A stretch of DNA of 64,000 bases from Methyloprofundus sedimenti (lineage in GTDB: Bacteria > Pseudomonadota > Gammaproteobacteria > Methylococcales > Methylomonadaceae). This document shows positions 1-9,879 of the stretch, in pieces. The position numbers and the translations under genes were made by a program. Under the pieces are notes generated by a model that made no database searches, was not told the origin of the DNA, and saw only the letters and a list, made by a program, of their open reading frames with translations. Each line of letters begins with the position of its first letter. The stretch's first letter is position 1. The stretch spans positions 157,001-221,000 of the forward strand of contig NZ_LPUF01000001.1 in assembly GCF_002072955.1 (NCBI RefSeq), in the 5' to 3' direction.

Positions 1-1402
1 TTGGACTGGCGATCAGGGTTTGAATTCCTCCGCCCTGTTCCTCACCCTCGGGTACGAGGCCTCCCCAGGCCACTACAACCGAGTCGCCAAGTCCCGCGAC
101 ATCAGGAATGGTGCCCGGCCAAGGTTGGGCGCGGATAACCTGACCATCCGTAGCCACCCGCACCAGATGAATCAAATCGGTATCGCCGCGCCGATCTTCG
201 AAGGCCACCCAGGCGTTATCGTGGGCGTCGAGAGCGAGCTTGACATCACCGTAGGGCACCCATTCATCCGTGAGCAGCGCGATCGGCTCGGAAAAACTTT
301 TCCCGCCATTGCTGGATACGGCGTAAAAAACGCCAGGATGTAGTTCAGTACCGGTGTACCAGGCGGCATGCAAGCGTCCCTTGGAATCTACCGAAAGTCC
401 GGGAGTTATGTCCGGGCAGCCGCTAATCTTAAAGCGGTCGTCGTGAACCTTGACGGCCTTGGACCACGTTGCCCCATGATCGCGCGAGGCGGCGACGATA
501 ATGTCACGCACAGCATCCACCGAGCCTTTCAACTCGGAGAAAGCCGAACCTCGTGTGCTGGCATAGAGTGGCCCGTCCACTCCTTGCGCCACTTTGGTTC
601 CGCAACAAACGCAGACGGGCTTGGTAACCAGGGTGCTCTTGGCAAAACTGCGCCCGGCATCGATCGATCGCGTCACACGCAATTGTGACGCATACACGCC
701 CCGAGGCGGGTGTTTCTTATGCTTCAGGACGTAAGTGATCGATTCACGAGAATCTAGCCAAGAGACGTAGAGTGAGCCGTCCGGAGCTACGAACAAATTC
801 GCCATACCCAGCGATGTGACCAGACCTTCGATGGCCTCACTTCCGATCTCAATCGGCGCGGCAAAGCTCCGTCCACCATCTTCGGAGCGTGCCAATCGCA
901 AGGTCTGGCGTCCGAGGTAGCTGCCCTCCAAGGTGAAATCCGGATCTTTGCTGCCATAAAGCACATAGACCTCGCCCTTCGGCCCCACGCCCACCTGGGT
1001 AGGATTGACAGAATGAGATATCACCCGATCCTTGGGCGAATTTACCACCACCGGGATACCGAAATGGCGGCCACCGTCATCCGAACGGGCCAGCAGAACC
1101 TCGAGTTTGGGATCAGCCTTCTTGCCCGTCTTCTGCACAGGTTCGGATGACGGCGCCTCTTGCGCCCAGGCCATATACACGGCCCCGGATTTCTGATCAA
1201 CCGCCACGGTAGGGTTGCGCCCGCCCGTCTGTTTGAGTATCAGCGTTTCGGAAAGAGCCAGCGATGGTGTAACAGCGGCTGATGCGTGAGGCGATTGCGC
1301 CGTGTCGCCGAGAGGGGCTGCGATGACCGGCGTAAGTCCGCCGCCGGATGCCATTAAAAGTGCGCCGAGCATTGTAGCGAGTCGTCGGGTATTGGGTGAC
1401 AT
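1..1402 (-). CDS. Exported sialidase-like Asp-box (BNR) repeat protein, C-terminus cut by window edge
   Basis: The frame starts at an ATG at 1402, preceded by AGAGGAAA, and stays open for 467 codons to the left edge, so the C-terminus is missing. The first ~30 residues have an Arg pair followed by a hydrophobic run (LGALLMAS), which reads as a signal peptide. At least five Asp-box motifs follow (SDDGGRHF near residue 107, SEDGGRSF, SIDAGRSF, SRDHGATW, SSNGGKSF). These mark a six-bladed beta-propeller of the sialidase/BNR type. A short Cys cluster (VCVCC) lies between blades. The usual catalytic Arg triad of true neuraminidases could not be verified, so substrate and activity are open; many such proteins are non-enzymatic propellers. 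Base composition is clearly richer in G+C than the following 60 kb, which suggests separate origin. Confidence 0.8.
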   Translation of the reverse strand, partial: MSPNTRRLATMLGALLMASGGGLTPVIAAPLGDTAQSPHASAAVTPSLALSETLILKQTGGRNPTVAVDQKSGAVYMAWAQEAPSSEPVQKTGKKADPKLEVLLARSDDGGRHFGIPVVVNSPKDRVISHSVNPTQVGVGPKGEVYVLYGSKDPDFTLEGSYLGRQTLRLARSEDGGRSFAAPIEIGSEAIEGLVTSLGMANLFVAPDGSLYVSWLDSRESITYVLKHKKHPPRGVYASQLRVTRSIDAGRSFAKSTLVTKPVCVCCGTKVAQGVDGPLYASTRGSAFSELKGSVDAVRDIIVAASRDHGATWSKAVKVHDDRFKISGCPDITPGLSVDSKGRLHAAWYTGTELHPGVFYAVSSNGGKSFSEPIALLTDEWVPYGDVKLALDAHDNAWVAFEDRRGDTDLIHLVRVATDGQVIRAQPWPGTIPDVAGLGDSVVVAWGGLVPEGEEQGGGIQTLIASP

Positions 1403-1830
1403 TATTGTTTTCCTCTTTGTCTCAAGACGTTGCGTATGAATAGTCACGGCGATGCATGGCAACCCTGTTTTCTCCTCCGCAACAAATGTAACTTTTCATT
1501 AGCTGCTGACCGTATAGGTCTACATTTATAAGACGTTTGAAAATGCATTTTCCCCACCTGAAAATTATAACTTTTTTCAAATGCTTACCATTTGCTATTA
1601 TTTCAACCCTATAATCACTTTAAAATATTATATTTTTCAATGAATTGCTTCTATTGAGCGGATGATAAAAATATTTATAGCCGCCCAGAAATTAAAAATA
1701 GCCCCCTCGCTAGCTAATTATTTTTTTGAAAATTATGGTGTGGGTAATATTGGCAGTACATTTCACCGTATGTGTTGAATTAGCTAAAAATGTCGGGTTA
1801 CGCTACGCCGACTTGCCTGGCTACCCAAGA
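1403..1830. other. AT-rich intergenic stretch, nothing recognised
   Basis: This stretch separates the GC-rich propeller gene from the transposase remnant. The composition switches abruptly to AT-rich within about 100 bases of 1402. The only open frame (1726-1923, plus strand) runs antisense into the transposase and has no support. I see no terminator, RNA gene or clear promoter. Confidence 0.5.
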
Positions 1831-2319
1831 TCATTCTCCATAACCCTCATCCTTAACACTCCCAAGATACCCAGACCAATCAGGGGGATAAATTCCAAGC
1901 TTAACAAAGCGGTGAAAGCTTGAATACGACCAGTTGCCAGGATGAGGCGCTAAGTCGTGTTTCACGGGATTCCAATGAATGTAATCACAATGCTTTTCGA
2001 AGTCCCGGTCATCGCGGATTTGATGTTCCCAGTAACGCGGTTGCCAGATGGTTTGCGCCCGTTTGCGTTGTTGGGAAAGAGACGGCGGTGATTTGTAGCG
2101 TTTTGAGCAACGGCGCGTAAAATAGTTTTTGATGGCGTTCCAACGCATCGGGTATTCCTTGTCGCCGGGTGGCAACATCCAAATGCAATGCAGATGTTCC
2201 GGCAGCAGCACAAAGGCATCAATAGTAAAAGGGTGCACCGATTTTACGCTACGGAACGCCGTCCGCAAGAGCTTGACGTTGCAGCATCCGATGATAAAGC
2301 CACGGCAACAATACCACAA
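1831..2319 (-). pseudogene. REP-associated tyrosine transposase (RAYT, Y1_Tnp/IS200-like), N-terminally degraded
   Basis: The 162 residues match the RAYT family from about residue 18 on: HPFTIDAFVLLPEHLHCIW carries the HUH-type H-x-H, then RYWEHQIRDDRDFEKHCDYIHWNPVKH and YPPDWSG near the C-terminus. The family normally begins with a GGTYFFTV-like beta strand. Here that segment is absent and is replaced by a Cys-rich lead-in (MWYCCRGF) whose only possible start is a TTG at 2319 directly behind stop codons, so the N-terminus is lost or scrambled. A palindromic REP-like unit sits immediately upstream (2346-2369). RAYTs are single-copy enzymes that move or maintain REP sequences. The same lead-in sequence recurs near 38.9 kb without the rest of the gene. 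Confidence 0.75.
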
Positions 2320-2376
2320 TGTTTATCACATTGGAGCATCGAAACGTCGGGCAGAAAAGCTTGCCCGACCTACGCG
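2283..2376. repeat. REP-like palindrome plus flank shared with 38892-38991 (copy 1)
   Basis: The unit contains GTCGGGCA (2346-2353) facing TGCCCGAC (2362-2369) across an 8-base loop and ends in CTAC. About 60 bases on its left are also shared with the second copy at 38892-38991. It abuts the start of the RAYT remnant, the usual arrangement for a REP family and its transposase. Confidence 0.75.
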
Positions 2377-2385
2377 GCTTTGATT

Positions 2386-2931
2386 TTAACAATCATGAGG
2401 AGAGAGTTTTAAAACTAGACAATGCGCCAGTGCAATACGAATATTTTTTTCCACTGCACTTTTTGATACTCCAAAATGTTCAGCAATTTCTCCATGTTTC
2501 CAACCGTGGATTCTATTCAAAATAAGCATTTCACTGCGCCGTTTCGGTTGTTTTTCAAGTAAGTTAAGTAGCTGATTCAATTCTTGACTAGCCTGTGTGG
2601 CTATTTCAGGAGTCGGAGCACTATCTCTTATTTGTTCATATGAAAGGTCATCCATTTTCTCACTTTCGACCAGCTTCGTATTTCTAACTTTTTGTTTGCG
2701 TAGGTAATCCAGAGCCAGGTTTTTTGCTGTTTGATATAAATATGGCTGGGGATATTCAATAATTTTCTTTGCTGAAGCAACAGAAACTTTTAAATAAGCT
2801 TCCTGAGTAAGATCTTCCGCCGTTTGATGGCAACCAACCATACCTCGCAATATATGAATAAGGGTTTGTTGATGAGTAAGATACAGACTGTCAATATCAG
2901 TTTGAAGAATATTTACAGTGGAAGAAGTCAC
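2386..2931 (-). CDS. ECF sigma factor, FecI family (iron-regulated cell-surface signalling)
   Basis: This is a 181-residue sigma-70 family protein with region 2 and region 4 only. Region 2.1-2.2 is seen in AEDLTQEAYLKV, region 2.4 in PYLYQTAKNLALDYLRKQK, and the region 4 helix-turn-helix in GWKHGEIAEHFGVSKSAVEKN. FecI-type sigmas drive transcription of a siderophore receptor and biosynthesis genes after release by a FecR-type anti-sigma factor. The matching FecR-like gene lies 35 kb away at 37514-38491, and the receptor with the required N-terminal signalling domain is at 23640-26165. fecI and fecR are normally adjacent, so here the pair brackets the whole biosynthetic locus. No convincing Fur box was seen upstream of the start. 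Confidence 0.9.
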   Translation of the reverse strand: MTSSTVNILQTDIDSLYLTHQQTLIHILRGMVGCHQTAEDLTQEAYLKVSVASAKKIIEYPQPYLYQTAKNLALDYLRKQKVRNTKLVESEKMDDLSYEQIRDSAPTPEIATQASQELNQLLNLLEKQPKRRSEMLILNRIHGWKHGEIAEHFGVSKSAVEKNIRIALAHCLVLKLSPHDC

Positions 2932-4151
2932 ATGCGTTTCCTATAAGAAAAGAACTTAAAATGTGCACGCTCACTTACACTATTAGGCAAAAGATTTTTT
3001 AACCCCATACTGTAGTCATAGTGGTTAAAATTATTGCTCAAAATTTTATGCGTAGTCAAATTTACACCTGAAAAAAAAGGCCAATTCACACTCCTATTTT
3101 TACACAGGTAAATTACTTAACTTAAGAATATATGAATAGGCCATCTAATTAATAAGCAAAAAATATACCATAATAAACCTGCACAAAGATAACTCCAATA
3201 AAGTCTTTTATTTCGCATTCTTGCAGGGTTTTAAAATAGGCTCAAAGCAACAAAGACTAGCCACTATTGTTTTAGATAAGTTACCTATCACCTTTGCTAC
3301 GGGGGTAATGCCATGAATAGCGCTTAGTAATTTAATATAAGGGAGACCGGACAATATTTATTTGTGTAAGGTAACGTATTTAACCCTTTATATCAACGGG
3401 CTGGGAATGTTATCAGTATCATTAATTTAACATTGTTATTTAACCTATATCAATGAGTCATATGCTTCGCTTTCAATATCTATAAATGTAATCGATTGTT
3501 GTAAATATACTTTTTCACAATAATTTATGCAGATTATATTATGATATTTTTTGTGAAAAATATCATCTTAGTCACTACATCTAAATGTTGATCGGCTAAT
3601 TTTATGGACAGAAAGTACGGATACTCAATAATTAAACCAGGAAAATAGGTCATATAACAAAAACTAACGCGCTATTGTGTTGGTTAACTATAAGTTTTGG
3701 GATTCTTATCGCAAAACTAGATCCTCTACACAGCAAATCAATAGTGCCTCGGGCGCGCGTGCCCCATCAACTATGCACAAAGCCGCTTCGTTATGTTTAC
3801 TTAAATGGCCATAAGACTCTTCGGATAAAATTTTTCCTAATTACGTACAATTCACAGCCATGTTAAAAGTCTCGTCATTCCCGAAGTCTTTTATCGGGAA
3901 TCTTTGCTTTCCCCATGAGATTCCTGCTATAGGCATAGGATGACGAATATAGCTGAGAGTTATGGGTAGTCAGGAAAGTTTTTACTCCCTTGAGCACTGA
4001 CGCGGACTAAAAAACAACCATGATTTTCAACGGGTGAAGAATAGCCAGGCAAGAAATTCTCACACAAGACTGTCAAGATAAATATTCTATTTAAGAACAT
4101 ACATTTGAGAGCGAAGATAAAATAATATCTCAATCTTGACTTCAATCTGTG
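2932..4151. other. 1.2-kb AT-rich region without recognisable gene
   Basis: The region lies between the 3' end of the diaminobutyrate aminotransferase gene and the sigma factor start. Frames at 3675-3866 (plus) and 3960-4145 (minus) are short, have no ribosome binding site worth noting and resemble nothing I know. A small inverted-terminus element lies at 3872-3946. The sequence is probably decayed DNA. Confidence 0.4.
3872..3946. repeat. Small inverted-terminus element (MITE/REP-like)
   Basis: The element begins TCGTCATTCC and ends GGATGACGA, which are near-perfect inverted termini. Inside the left part, ATTCCCGA (3877-3884) faces TCGGGAAT (3894-3901). The ends resemble the widespread CGTCATTCC-type palindromic repeats of proteobacterial intergenic regions. 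Confidence 0.5.
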
Positions 4152-5581
4152 TTATCCATATGTTAGTGCATTTAACGCGTCATTAAAGATTTGTCCGACC
4201 TGATCGACTTCATCGGAAGTAATAATTAGCGGTGGCAAAAAGCGCACGACACTGCCTTTTCGTCCTCCTAACTCAACAATCAAGCCACGTCTCAGGCACT
4301 CTGCCTGAATCTGGCTGGCTAATTCACGATCAGCGGGATAAGCACCCAGCGTATTGGAAGACAAGTCGGTATTTACAATCTCAACACCGATCATCAGCCC
4401 TCTACCTCTAACATCCCCTATATGCGGATGTGCAATTTGCGTTTTACGCAGCATAGCCATTAATCTCTTACCCATTTTATCGGCATGAAGATCCAAACGA
4501 TATGTTCTAATATAGTCAATTGTCGCAGTACCGGCTGCCATCGCCAGTTGATTACCGCGAAAGGTTCCGGCATGAGCCCCTGGCTGCCATTCATCCAAAG
4601 ACTTATTGTAAACTACGACACTCATAGGTAAGCCACCACCGATTGCTTTTGACAATACCAAAACATCCGGCACTATGCCGGCCTGTTCATAAGCATACAT
4701 AGAGCCTGTTCTACCCAAGCAGGTTTGTACTTCATCAATAATTAACGGAATATCCCTTTCCTGAGTGATACGCCGGATCTCTCGCAGCCACTCATCTGGA
4801 GCCGGAATAACCCCCCCTCGCCTTGCACAACTTCCAAAATCATTGCCGCTGGTGGCACAATACCACTATTGCTATCATCAAGAAGTTGTTCGATATAGGC
4901 AATAGAAGTCCGCCAACTGGCTTCACCACCCAAACTAAATGGGCATCGGTAATCATAAGGAAAAGGTAAAAAATGTACATCCGGCATTAATCCAGACACT
5001 TGTAACTTTGGGCCAACCTCCCCTGTTATCCCAAGCGCCCCATGTGTCATACCATGATAAGCACCTTGAAATGCCAGGATTGATCGTCGCCCGGTTGCTG
5101 TTTTTACTAATTTAATGGCCGCCTCAACCGCATCGGCACCAGATGGACCACAAAACTGAATATAAGCTTGACCAGCGAATGTCTCCGGCAAACTAGAAAA
5201 CAATTTCTCGACAAACTGATCCTTGACCGGCGTTGTCAGATCCAGTGTTTGAAAAGGAACACCGTCTGCCAGCGTCTGCCGAATCGCCTCCACCACATTC
5301 GGGTGATAATGGCCTAATGCAAGTGCCCCAGCTCCTGCCAGGCAATCAATATAGCGCCGTCCATCCATATCTTCAACAAACACTCCTTCGGCTTGTTTAA
5401 TAGCAATAGGAAGTCTGCGTGGATAACTTCTGGCATTAGATTCATATCCAGACTGCTGATCAAGATAATACTTATTGTCACGTACGACTGAAATTTCCTT
5501 TTTTTCGTTAACTACATCTTGTACAACCACTTCTTCATTAGAAGCGTAATTTATTTCAGATTGAATTACTTCTTGCACCAT
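4152..5581 (-). pseudogene. dat: 2,4-diaminobutyrate--2-oxoglutarate aminotransferase, one-base frameshift
   Basis: This PLP class III aminotransferase makes L-2,4-diaminobutyrate (Dab) from aspartate semialdehyde and supplies it to peptide synthetases, as PvdH does for pyoverdine. The first 279 codons (from ATG 5581) include the cofactor-binding CGPSGADAVEAAIK and GAYHGMTHG segments and end after VVQGEGG. The rest, with the PLP lysine in LSKAIGGGLP and the C-terminal GSVVRFLPPL, continues in another frame to 4152. The break is a run of seven C on the plus strand (4811-4817). An eighth would restore GEGGVIPAPDEW and give an uninterrupted 476-residue protein of normal family length. The lesion could be a sequencing error, slippage-mediated switching or inactivation. 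Dab supply fits the Dab-like code in the 2937-residue synthetase. Confidence 0.9.
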
Positions 5582-6192
5582 AGCGACAACTCCGTATCTT
5601 CATTAATTAACAACATAGTCAACACAACATTTCGCTTTGTTCATTAGTATCAATAACTAATTTTTCACTGAGCTTTCCACCCTCAATCTTCATCAGTCAA
5701 TCCGAAATTATTGTCGACCGTTTCTTAAGCCAAACCCGTCAAATGCAGGTCACTAAAAACACGAAACAAGCTTACCCACAGGAACCATTTCAGCCTATTC
5801 AGAATGAACTATCTGGTCCAAATTATTGCGAACTGTATATGCTTACTATTGCATGCATTCATTAACAATAAAGACCACATTAAAATACAAACTAAATTTA
5901 AACAGCTGTGTTATTCAAAATCAGTCAATTTTCATCCTGTCAGCTAAACTTTGAAATACCAGAAAACATATCAGAATTTGCATGAAGAGTTGTTCAAAAA
6001 AAATTGATACTCTTTGTTACCGACAAGACAGCATCCGATTTTGTAATCTTCATATACCAAGACGTTACAACTCGTTAAAATCCTTACCTGGGATATATGA
6101 AACTACTCCAAGTCATCTTTAACATGGCATAAAAGTGGTTGATCTGAATCCGAGAAACGAGGAATATACGTAATTACATTTGCGATACCACC
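5582..6192. other. Intergenic region upstream of dat
   Basis: About 600 AT-rich bases between the dat start and the IS5 left end. It presumably carries the dat promoter, but I could not assign a convincing sigma-70, Fur or PvdS-type site. No open frame or RNA structure is recognised. Confidence 0.4.
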
Positions 6193-6438
6193 TAAGTGCG
6201 TGTTTTAAAAGTGGCAAAAATACCTAAAAGGTAGAATACTAAGCTTTTTAATAGCTAAAAAGTGTCGTAAATCAAAAGTTAAGTGTTATCCAACAGATTT
6301 GAATGATAAAAAATGGGGCATTATTAGTCCCTTGTTGCCCGTCGCTTTATCGGGTGGTCGCCCAATGCATATACCGCTGATCATGAACACCCATACTGCG
6401 CCATCGTGAACACCTCCCTTGTTCACGCATTGGTTTTG

Positions 6439-7200
6439 TTATTTTACCTCTAAGTGTTCACGATCAGTCAAATTTGACTGTGTTTTTCGCATCGATTCTC
6501 CCTTTAATTTGATTCGGTGAGCGTTATGCATGAGCCGATCTAAAATAGCATCTGCCAATGTGTTATCACCGATAGATTGATACCATTGATCAGTCGGTAA
6601 TTGGCTAACCATAATAGTGGACGAGCTTTCGTGACGATCATCCATAATTTCCATTAGGTCATTTCGTTGTGCAGCTTTTAATGGCTTTAATCCCCAGTCA
6701 TCAATAATCAGACAATCTAGCTTGGCTAATGTTTGTAGTGCTTTGCTGTAGGTACCATCGGCTTTTGCTTGAGTCAGTTCCAGCATCAACCGAGACAACC
6801 GATAATATTTAACACTGTAACCTTTCATACAGGCGGTATGTCCTATCGCACAGGCAATATAGGTTTTACCACTGCCACAAGGGCCTGTAATCAGTATGTT
6901 TTGTGACTTGTTCAGCCAATCACAATGTAACAGTAAGGCCATCATGGATTGATTCAGCCCTCTGGGATGCTGATAATCAATGGCATGACTGTTGGCAGCC
7001 AGTTTTAGTTTTGCTGCTTTGAGTAAGCGTTGTTGTTTTCTATTTTCTCTGTCTTGATACTCACTATCCGCTAATAATTGCAGCCGTTCTTCAAAAGGCA
7101 GGCCTTCATAGGTGTTCGGTTGTTCTACTTGGCTGACCAATGCATTGGCCATGCCTGAGAGTTTAAGCTGACTGAGTTGTGTAATCGTTTGTTCTATCAT
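6439..7200 (-). CDS. istB: IS21-family helper ATPase IstB
   Basis: This 253-residue AAA+ ATPase helps IstA select and activate the target. The Walker A motif is GPCGSGKTYIA (about residues 106-116) and Walker B is LIIDDWG. The length matches the family. It follows istA by 12 bases, the normal IS21 order. The frame is intact, but its partner istA is not, so it probably has no function now. Confidence 0.93.
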   Translation of the reverse strand: MIEQTITQLSQLKLSGMANALVSQVEQPNTYEGLPFEERLQLLADSEYQDRENRKQQRLLKAAKLKLAANSHAIDYQHPRGLNQSMMALLLHCDWLNKSQNILITGPCGSGKTYIACAIGHTACMKGYSVKYYRLSRLMLELTQAKADGTYSKALQTLAKLDCLIIDDWGLKPLKAAQRNDLMEIMDDRHESSSTIMVSQLPTDQWYQSIGDNTLADAILDRLMHNAHRIKLKGESMRKTQSNLTDREHLEVK

Positions 7201-7212
7201 CGCTTTATCCTG

Positions 7213-8759
7213 TTAATGAAAGCTTTCTGGGCCACGGATGTTTTCATGTGTTTGCGGCAGTATGGGCTTTGCCTCTTTTTGTTCTGTGACCAATTGATCT
7301 TGGTTACTCGATAGAATGTCTTTGATATGTTGTAGCCTGTATAAGCTGTTTTTATTGGCAATGGCACAGGCTTTGTTTAATCGCTGAGCAGGATAACTTT
7401 TGGATAGATTCAGTAGGCCCAAGCAGACTCTATAGGCCTGCTCTGGGTGTTGTCGTTGATTAAGCACGGTTTTAATCCACAGTAAGACCTCGTCACCGAT
7501 ATCTTTAGCCCAGTTCATAAGTCTCCCTGGTGTCCACTTATGGTGTTTTTCATGTTTAACGGGCATATGCTCAGATTCTGTCGTCATGCCAGCATAGTAT
7601 TTTCTCGCATGGCTAGTGATGCGTTGGTTATGAAAGTAAAGTTCGATTAAGTATTCTTTGGCGTGTAATTGAATCTCTTCACCTACCAAATGGTGTGGGA
7701 TGGAGTAAAAGTGATCGTCATATTGAATATGGTAATCAATATTGACCTTCACGGTTGTAATATCAGTGTATTGATAAGTCTGCTTAGGTAACGGTAACAG
7801 TGCGGGCTTATCTATGGATTCAAACCATTGTTGCCGAGTGCCTTTAAGCTGTTTAAAGGGTTTGTTATTCACTTACTCTAGCAGTGCTTTAATGCAATGG
7901 TTAAGTTCCGCTAAAGAGAAAAACGTATGATGGCGCAATCGAGCCAATATCCAGCTTTCTATAATTTGAACCCCGACTTCAGCTTTGGCTTTATCTTTGG
8001 GTTTCAAAGGTCTGGCTGGAACCAATGCGGTGCCATAATGCGCAGCGAGCTGTTGATACGATGGATTGATTTCTGGGTCATATCGACAGGCTTTAGTCAC
8101 TGCACTTTTAAGATTATCAGGGACCACTATCACAGGAACACCACCGATAAATTCAAACGTCCTGACATGGCTGTTAATCCAGTCAGGCAATTTCTGACTC
8201 CACGTTGCTTCACAAAAGGTGTAGTTGGATGCGCCAAAAACAGCAACGAAGATCTGCGCGGTTCTGATTTCGCCCGTCTTGTGACTGACAATAGGCACGG
8301 TTTGGCCTGCATAATCCACAAACAGCTTTTCACCTGCCTTGTGGGTTTGACGCATGGAGCGTCTTTGCTTTTTTAGCCAGCGTTGATAAAGAATACAATA
8401 TTGTGAATAGCTGTAATGCCGATCAGGGTATTGCTGACAGTATTCTTCCCATAGCAAGTGTTTCGTTATGCCTTTACGCTTGAGTTCTTGATAGAGCTCA
8501 ATCCAGTCAGGCAGCTCAAATTTGCTGGATTGTCTGGTACCAGGCGTTACATAAAATTGCTGGAGGAGTTGCTGATCATTTAACTTTTCTATTGCTTCCC
8601 ACATGTAAGGCTTAACTCATCCGCTTTGCTAATGACCTTTTGTATTGCCCCTAAGCTTAATTTAAGGCTATCCCTTATTTGACGCAGGCTTAATTTTGTA
8701 TGCAGTCGTAATCGTAAGATTTCTCGTAATTGTCGCATTGGTATTCTCTTTGTTGCCAT
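7213..8759 (-). pseudogene. istA: IS21-family transposase IstA, frameshift plus nonsense mutation
   Basis: The true N-terminus starts at ATG 8759 (MATKRIPMRQLREILRLRL), with the IstA helix-turn-helix segment running to about 8605. There the frame breaks: one base appears lost at ACATGTGGGAAG, and the following 243 codons ([11 protein letters not shown]...) continue in a different frame. This second stretch includes the DDE core start ([11 protein letters not shown]) and reaches ALLE, where a TAA at 7873-7875 interrupts it. Translation could only resume at the next codon (GTG) for the final 219 residues. Two separate lesions mean no full transposase is made. Confidence 0.88.
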
Positions 8760-9716
8760 AACCCTTCCTGAAATAAAAAATCAGCTAGGGTAACAGTGGA
8801 AAAAATCAATGCGTGAAAAAGGTGCTGTTTTATCGTGAACACCAATTCTGGAAAAATCGCAAAAGTGTTCACGATGAAACCAGAATCAGCGTTCACGATG
8901 GAGCAGTATGGGTGTTCACGATAACGCAGAATAGGTGTTCATGATGGGGCAGAATATGCACCCAAGAGAAATTAGTTTAAGAAAAACTATCAATGCAATT
9001 TTTTATATTACCCGTAGCGGCTGCGCGTGGTGATTACTTCCACACGAATTTCCTGCATGGCAAACAGTGTATGGTTATTATAGTCGCTGGAGAAAAGATA
9101 AGACATGGCAACGTATTCACGATACATTGCGTGCTAAAGTGAGACAGAAGGCCGGTCGGCATAAACATCCCACAGCAGGCTCCATAGATAGTCAAAGCGT
9201 CAAAACAACCGCTTTGGCAGGAATAAAAGGCTTCGATGCAGGAAAGAAAATTCAAGGACGAAAACGCCATATTCTTGTGGATACACTTGGACTGATTATG
9301 GTCGTCGTGGTTACGGCTGCTTCGATTCAAGAGCGGGACGGCGCAAAAATATTATTCAAAGCATTCACAGGTAGTTGTAAAAAAATACGTCGTATTTGGG
9401 TTGATGGCGGTTATCGTGGCGCAAATATGATGGAATGGGTCGCTCACCGCTTTCATATTGTCTTGCAAACTATTTTGCGTTCAGAGGATACTAAAGGATT
9501 TAAATTATTACCGCGTCGCTGGGTCGTTGAAAGAACTTTTGCCTGGCTTTATCGTTATCGCCGATTAAGTAAAGATTACGAAGTGCTAACCGATTCAAGC
9601 ACGGCGTTTATTCATATTGCGATGATTAACTTGATGCTTGGGCGGCTTGAGGGCTGATTCTTCGAACTTTTAAAACACGCACTAAGTACTCAGACATATT
9701 TAATTTAATATTTCTC

Positions 9717-9784
9717 GTAGGTTCGAATTTATTCGAATCATGTAGCATAAAACTTATTTTCAGTACGAATGATTTCGCACCTAC
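9717..9784. repeat. Short inverted-repeat element
   Basis: GTAGGTTCGAA (9717-9727) faces TTCGCACCTAC (9774-9784), with a second small palindrome TTCGAATTTATTCGAA inside the left part. It lies between the IS5 right end and the exporter stop and looks like a widespread intergenic repeat; I see no terminator character. Confidence 0.5.
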
Positions 9785-9879
9785 AAAAAACACATTGAAA
9801 ATCTGTTAGATTAATTCACCACATGTACTTATGTCTTTCATTTGTTTCACGATAAAGTGCATTCGATTTCCATATTTCC

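Larger units (their letters stand above)
6370..8955. mobile_element. IS21-family insertion sequence (2586 bp) nested in the IS5 element
   Basis: The element is bounded by a five-base duplication ATGCA (6365-6369 and 8956-8960). The two ends are long inverted repeats made of tandem sub-repeats: TCATGAACACC starts eleven bases in from both ends, followed by C/T-AT-A/T-CTGCG and ATCGTGAACACC. The right end adds two further GTGAAC copies. Multiple terminal repeats of this kind are typical of IS21 transposase binding sites. It carries istB intact and istA broken. Confidence 0.9.
6281..9657 (+). pseudogene. IS5-family transposase, split by IS21 and carrying a stop
   Basis: The left piece (about 6281-6369) reads YPTDLNDKKWGIISPLLP..GGRPMH. 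The right piece resumes at 8956 with MHPREISLRKTINAIFYIT and continues to 9657. Joining them across the five-base target duplication restores the frame exactly. DDE residues are visible in [19 protein letters not shown] and [13 protein letters not shown] within [12 protein letters not shown] (just past 9020) is a second, independent lesion. No clear start codon was found in the left piece. Confidence 0.85.
6196..9682. mobile_element. IS5-family insertion sequence, interrupted by an IS21 element
   Basis: The ends are inverted repeats reading GTGCGTGTTTTAAAAGT inward from 6196 and from 9682. They are flanked by a TAA duplication (6193-6195 and 9683-9685), as expected for the TNA targets of the IS5 family (IS427/IS1031-like). 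Removing the internal IS21 element and its duplicated target leaves 896 bp, a normal size for these elements. It lies between the exporter gene and dat, inside the siderophore locus. Its transposase is also broken by a stop codon, so the element is immobile. Confidence 0.85.

Noticed and set aside
2129-2525. Plus-strand frames opposite the RAYT and sigma-factor genes
   Set aside because: They are antisense shadows of the better supported minus-strand genes.
3675-3866. 63-residue plus-strand frame
   Set aside because: No ribosome site, no motif, lies in decayed AT-rich sequence.
4811-4817. Programmed frameshifting in dat
   Set aside because: Relatives are encoded in one frame and no stimulatory structure was recognised; indel or sequencing error is simpler, though not excluded.
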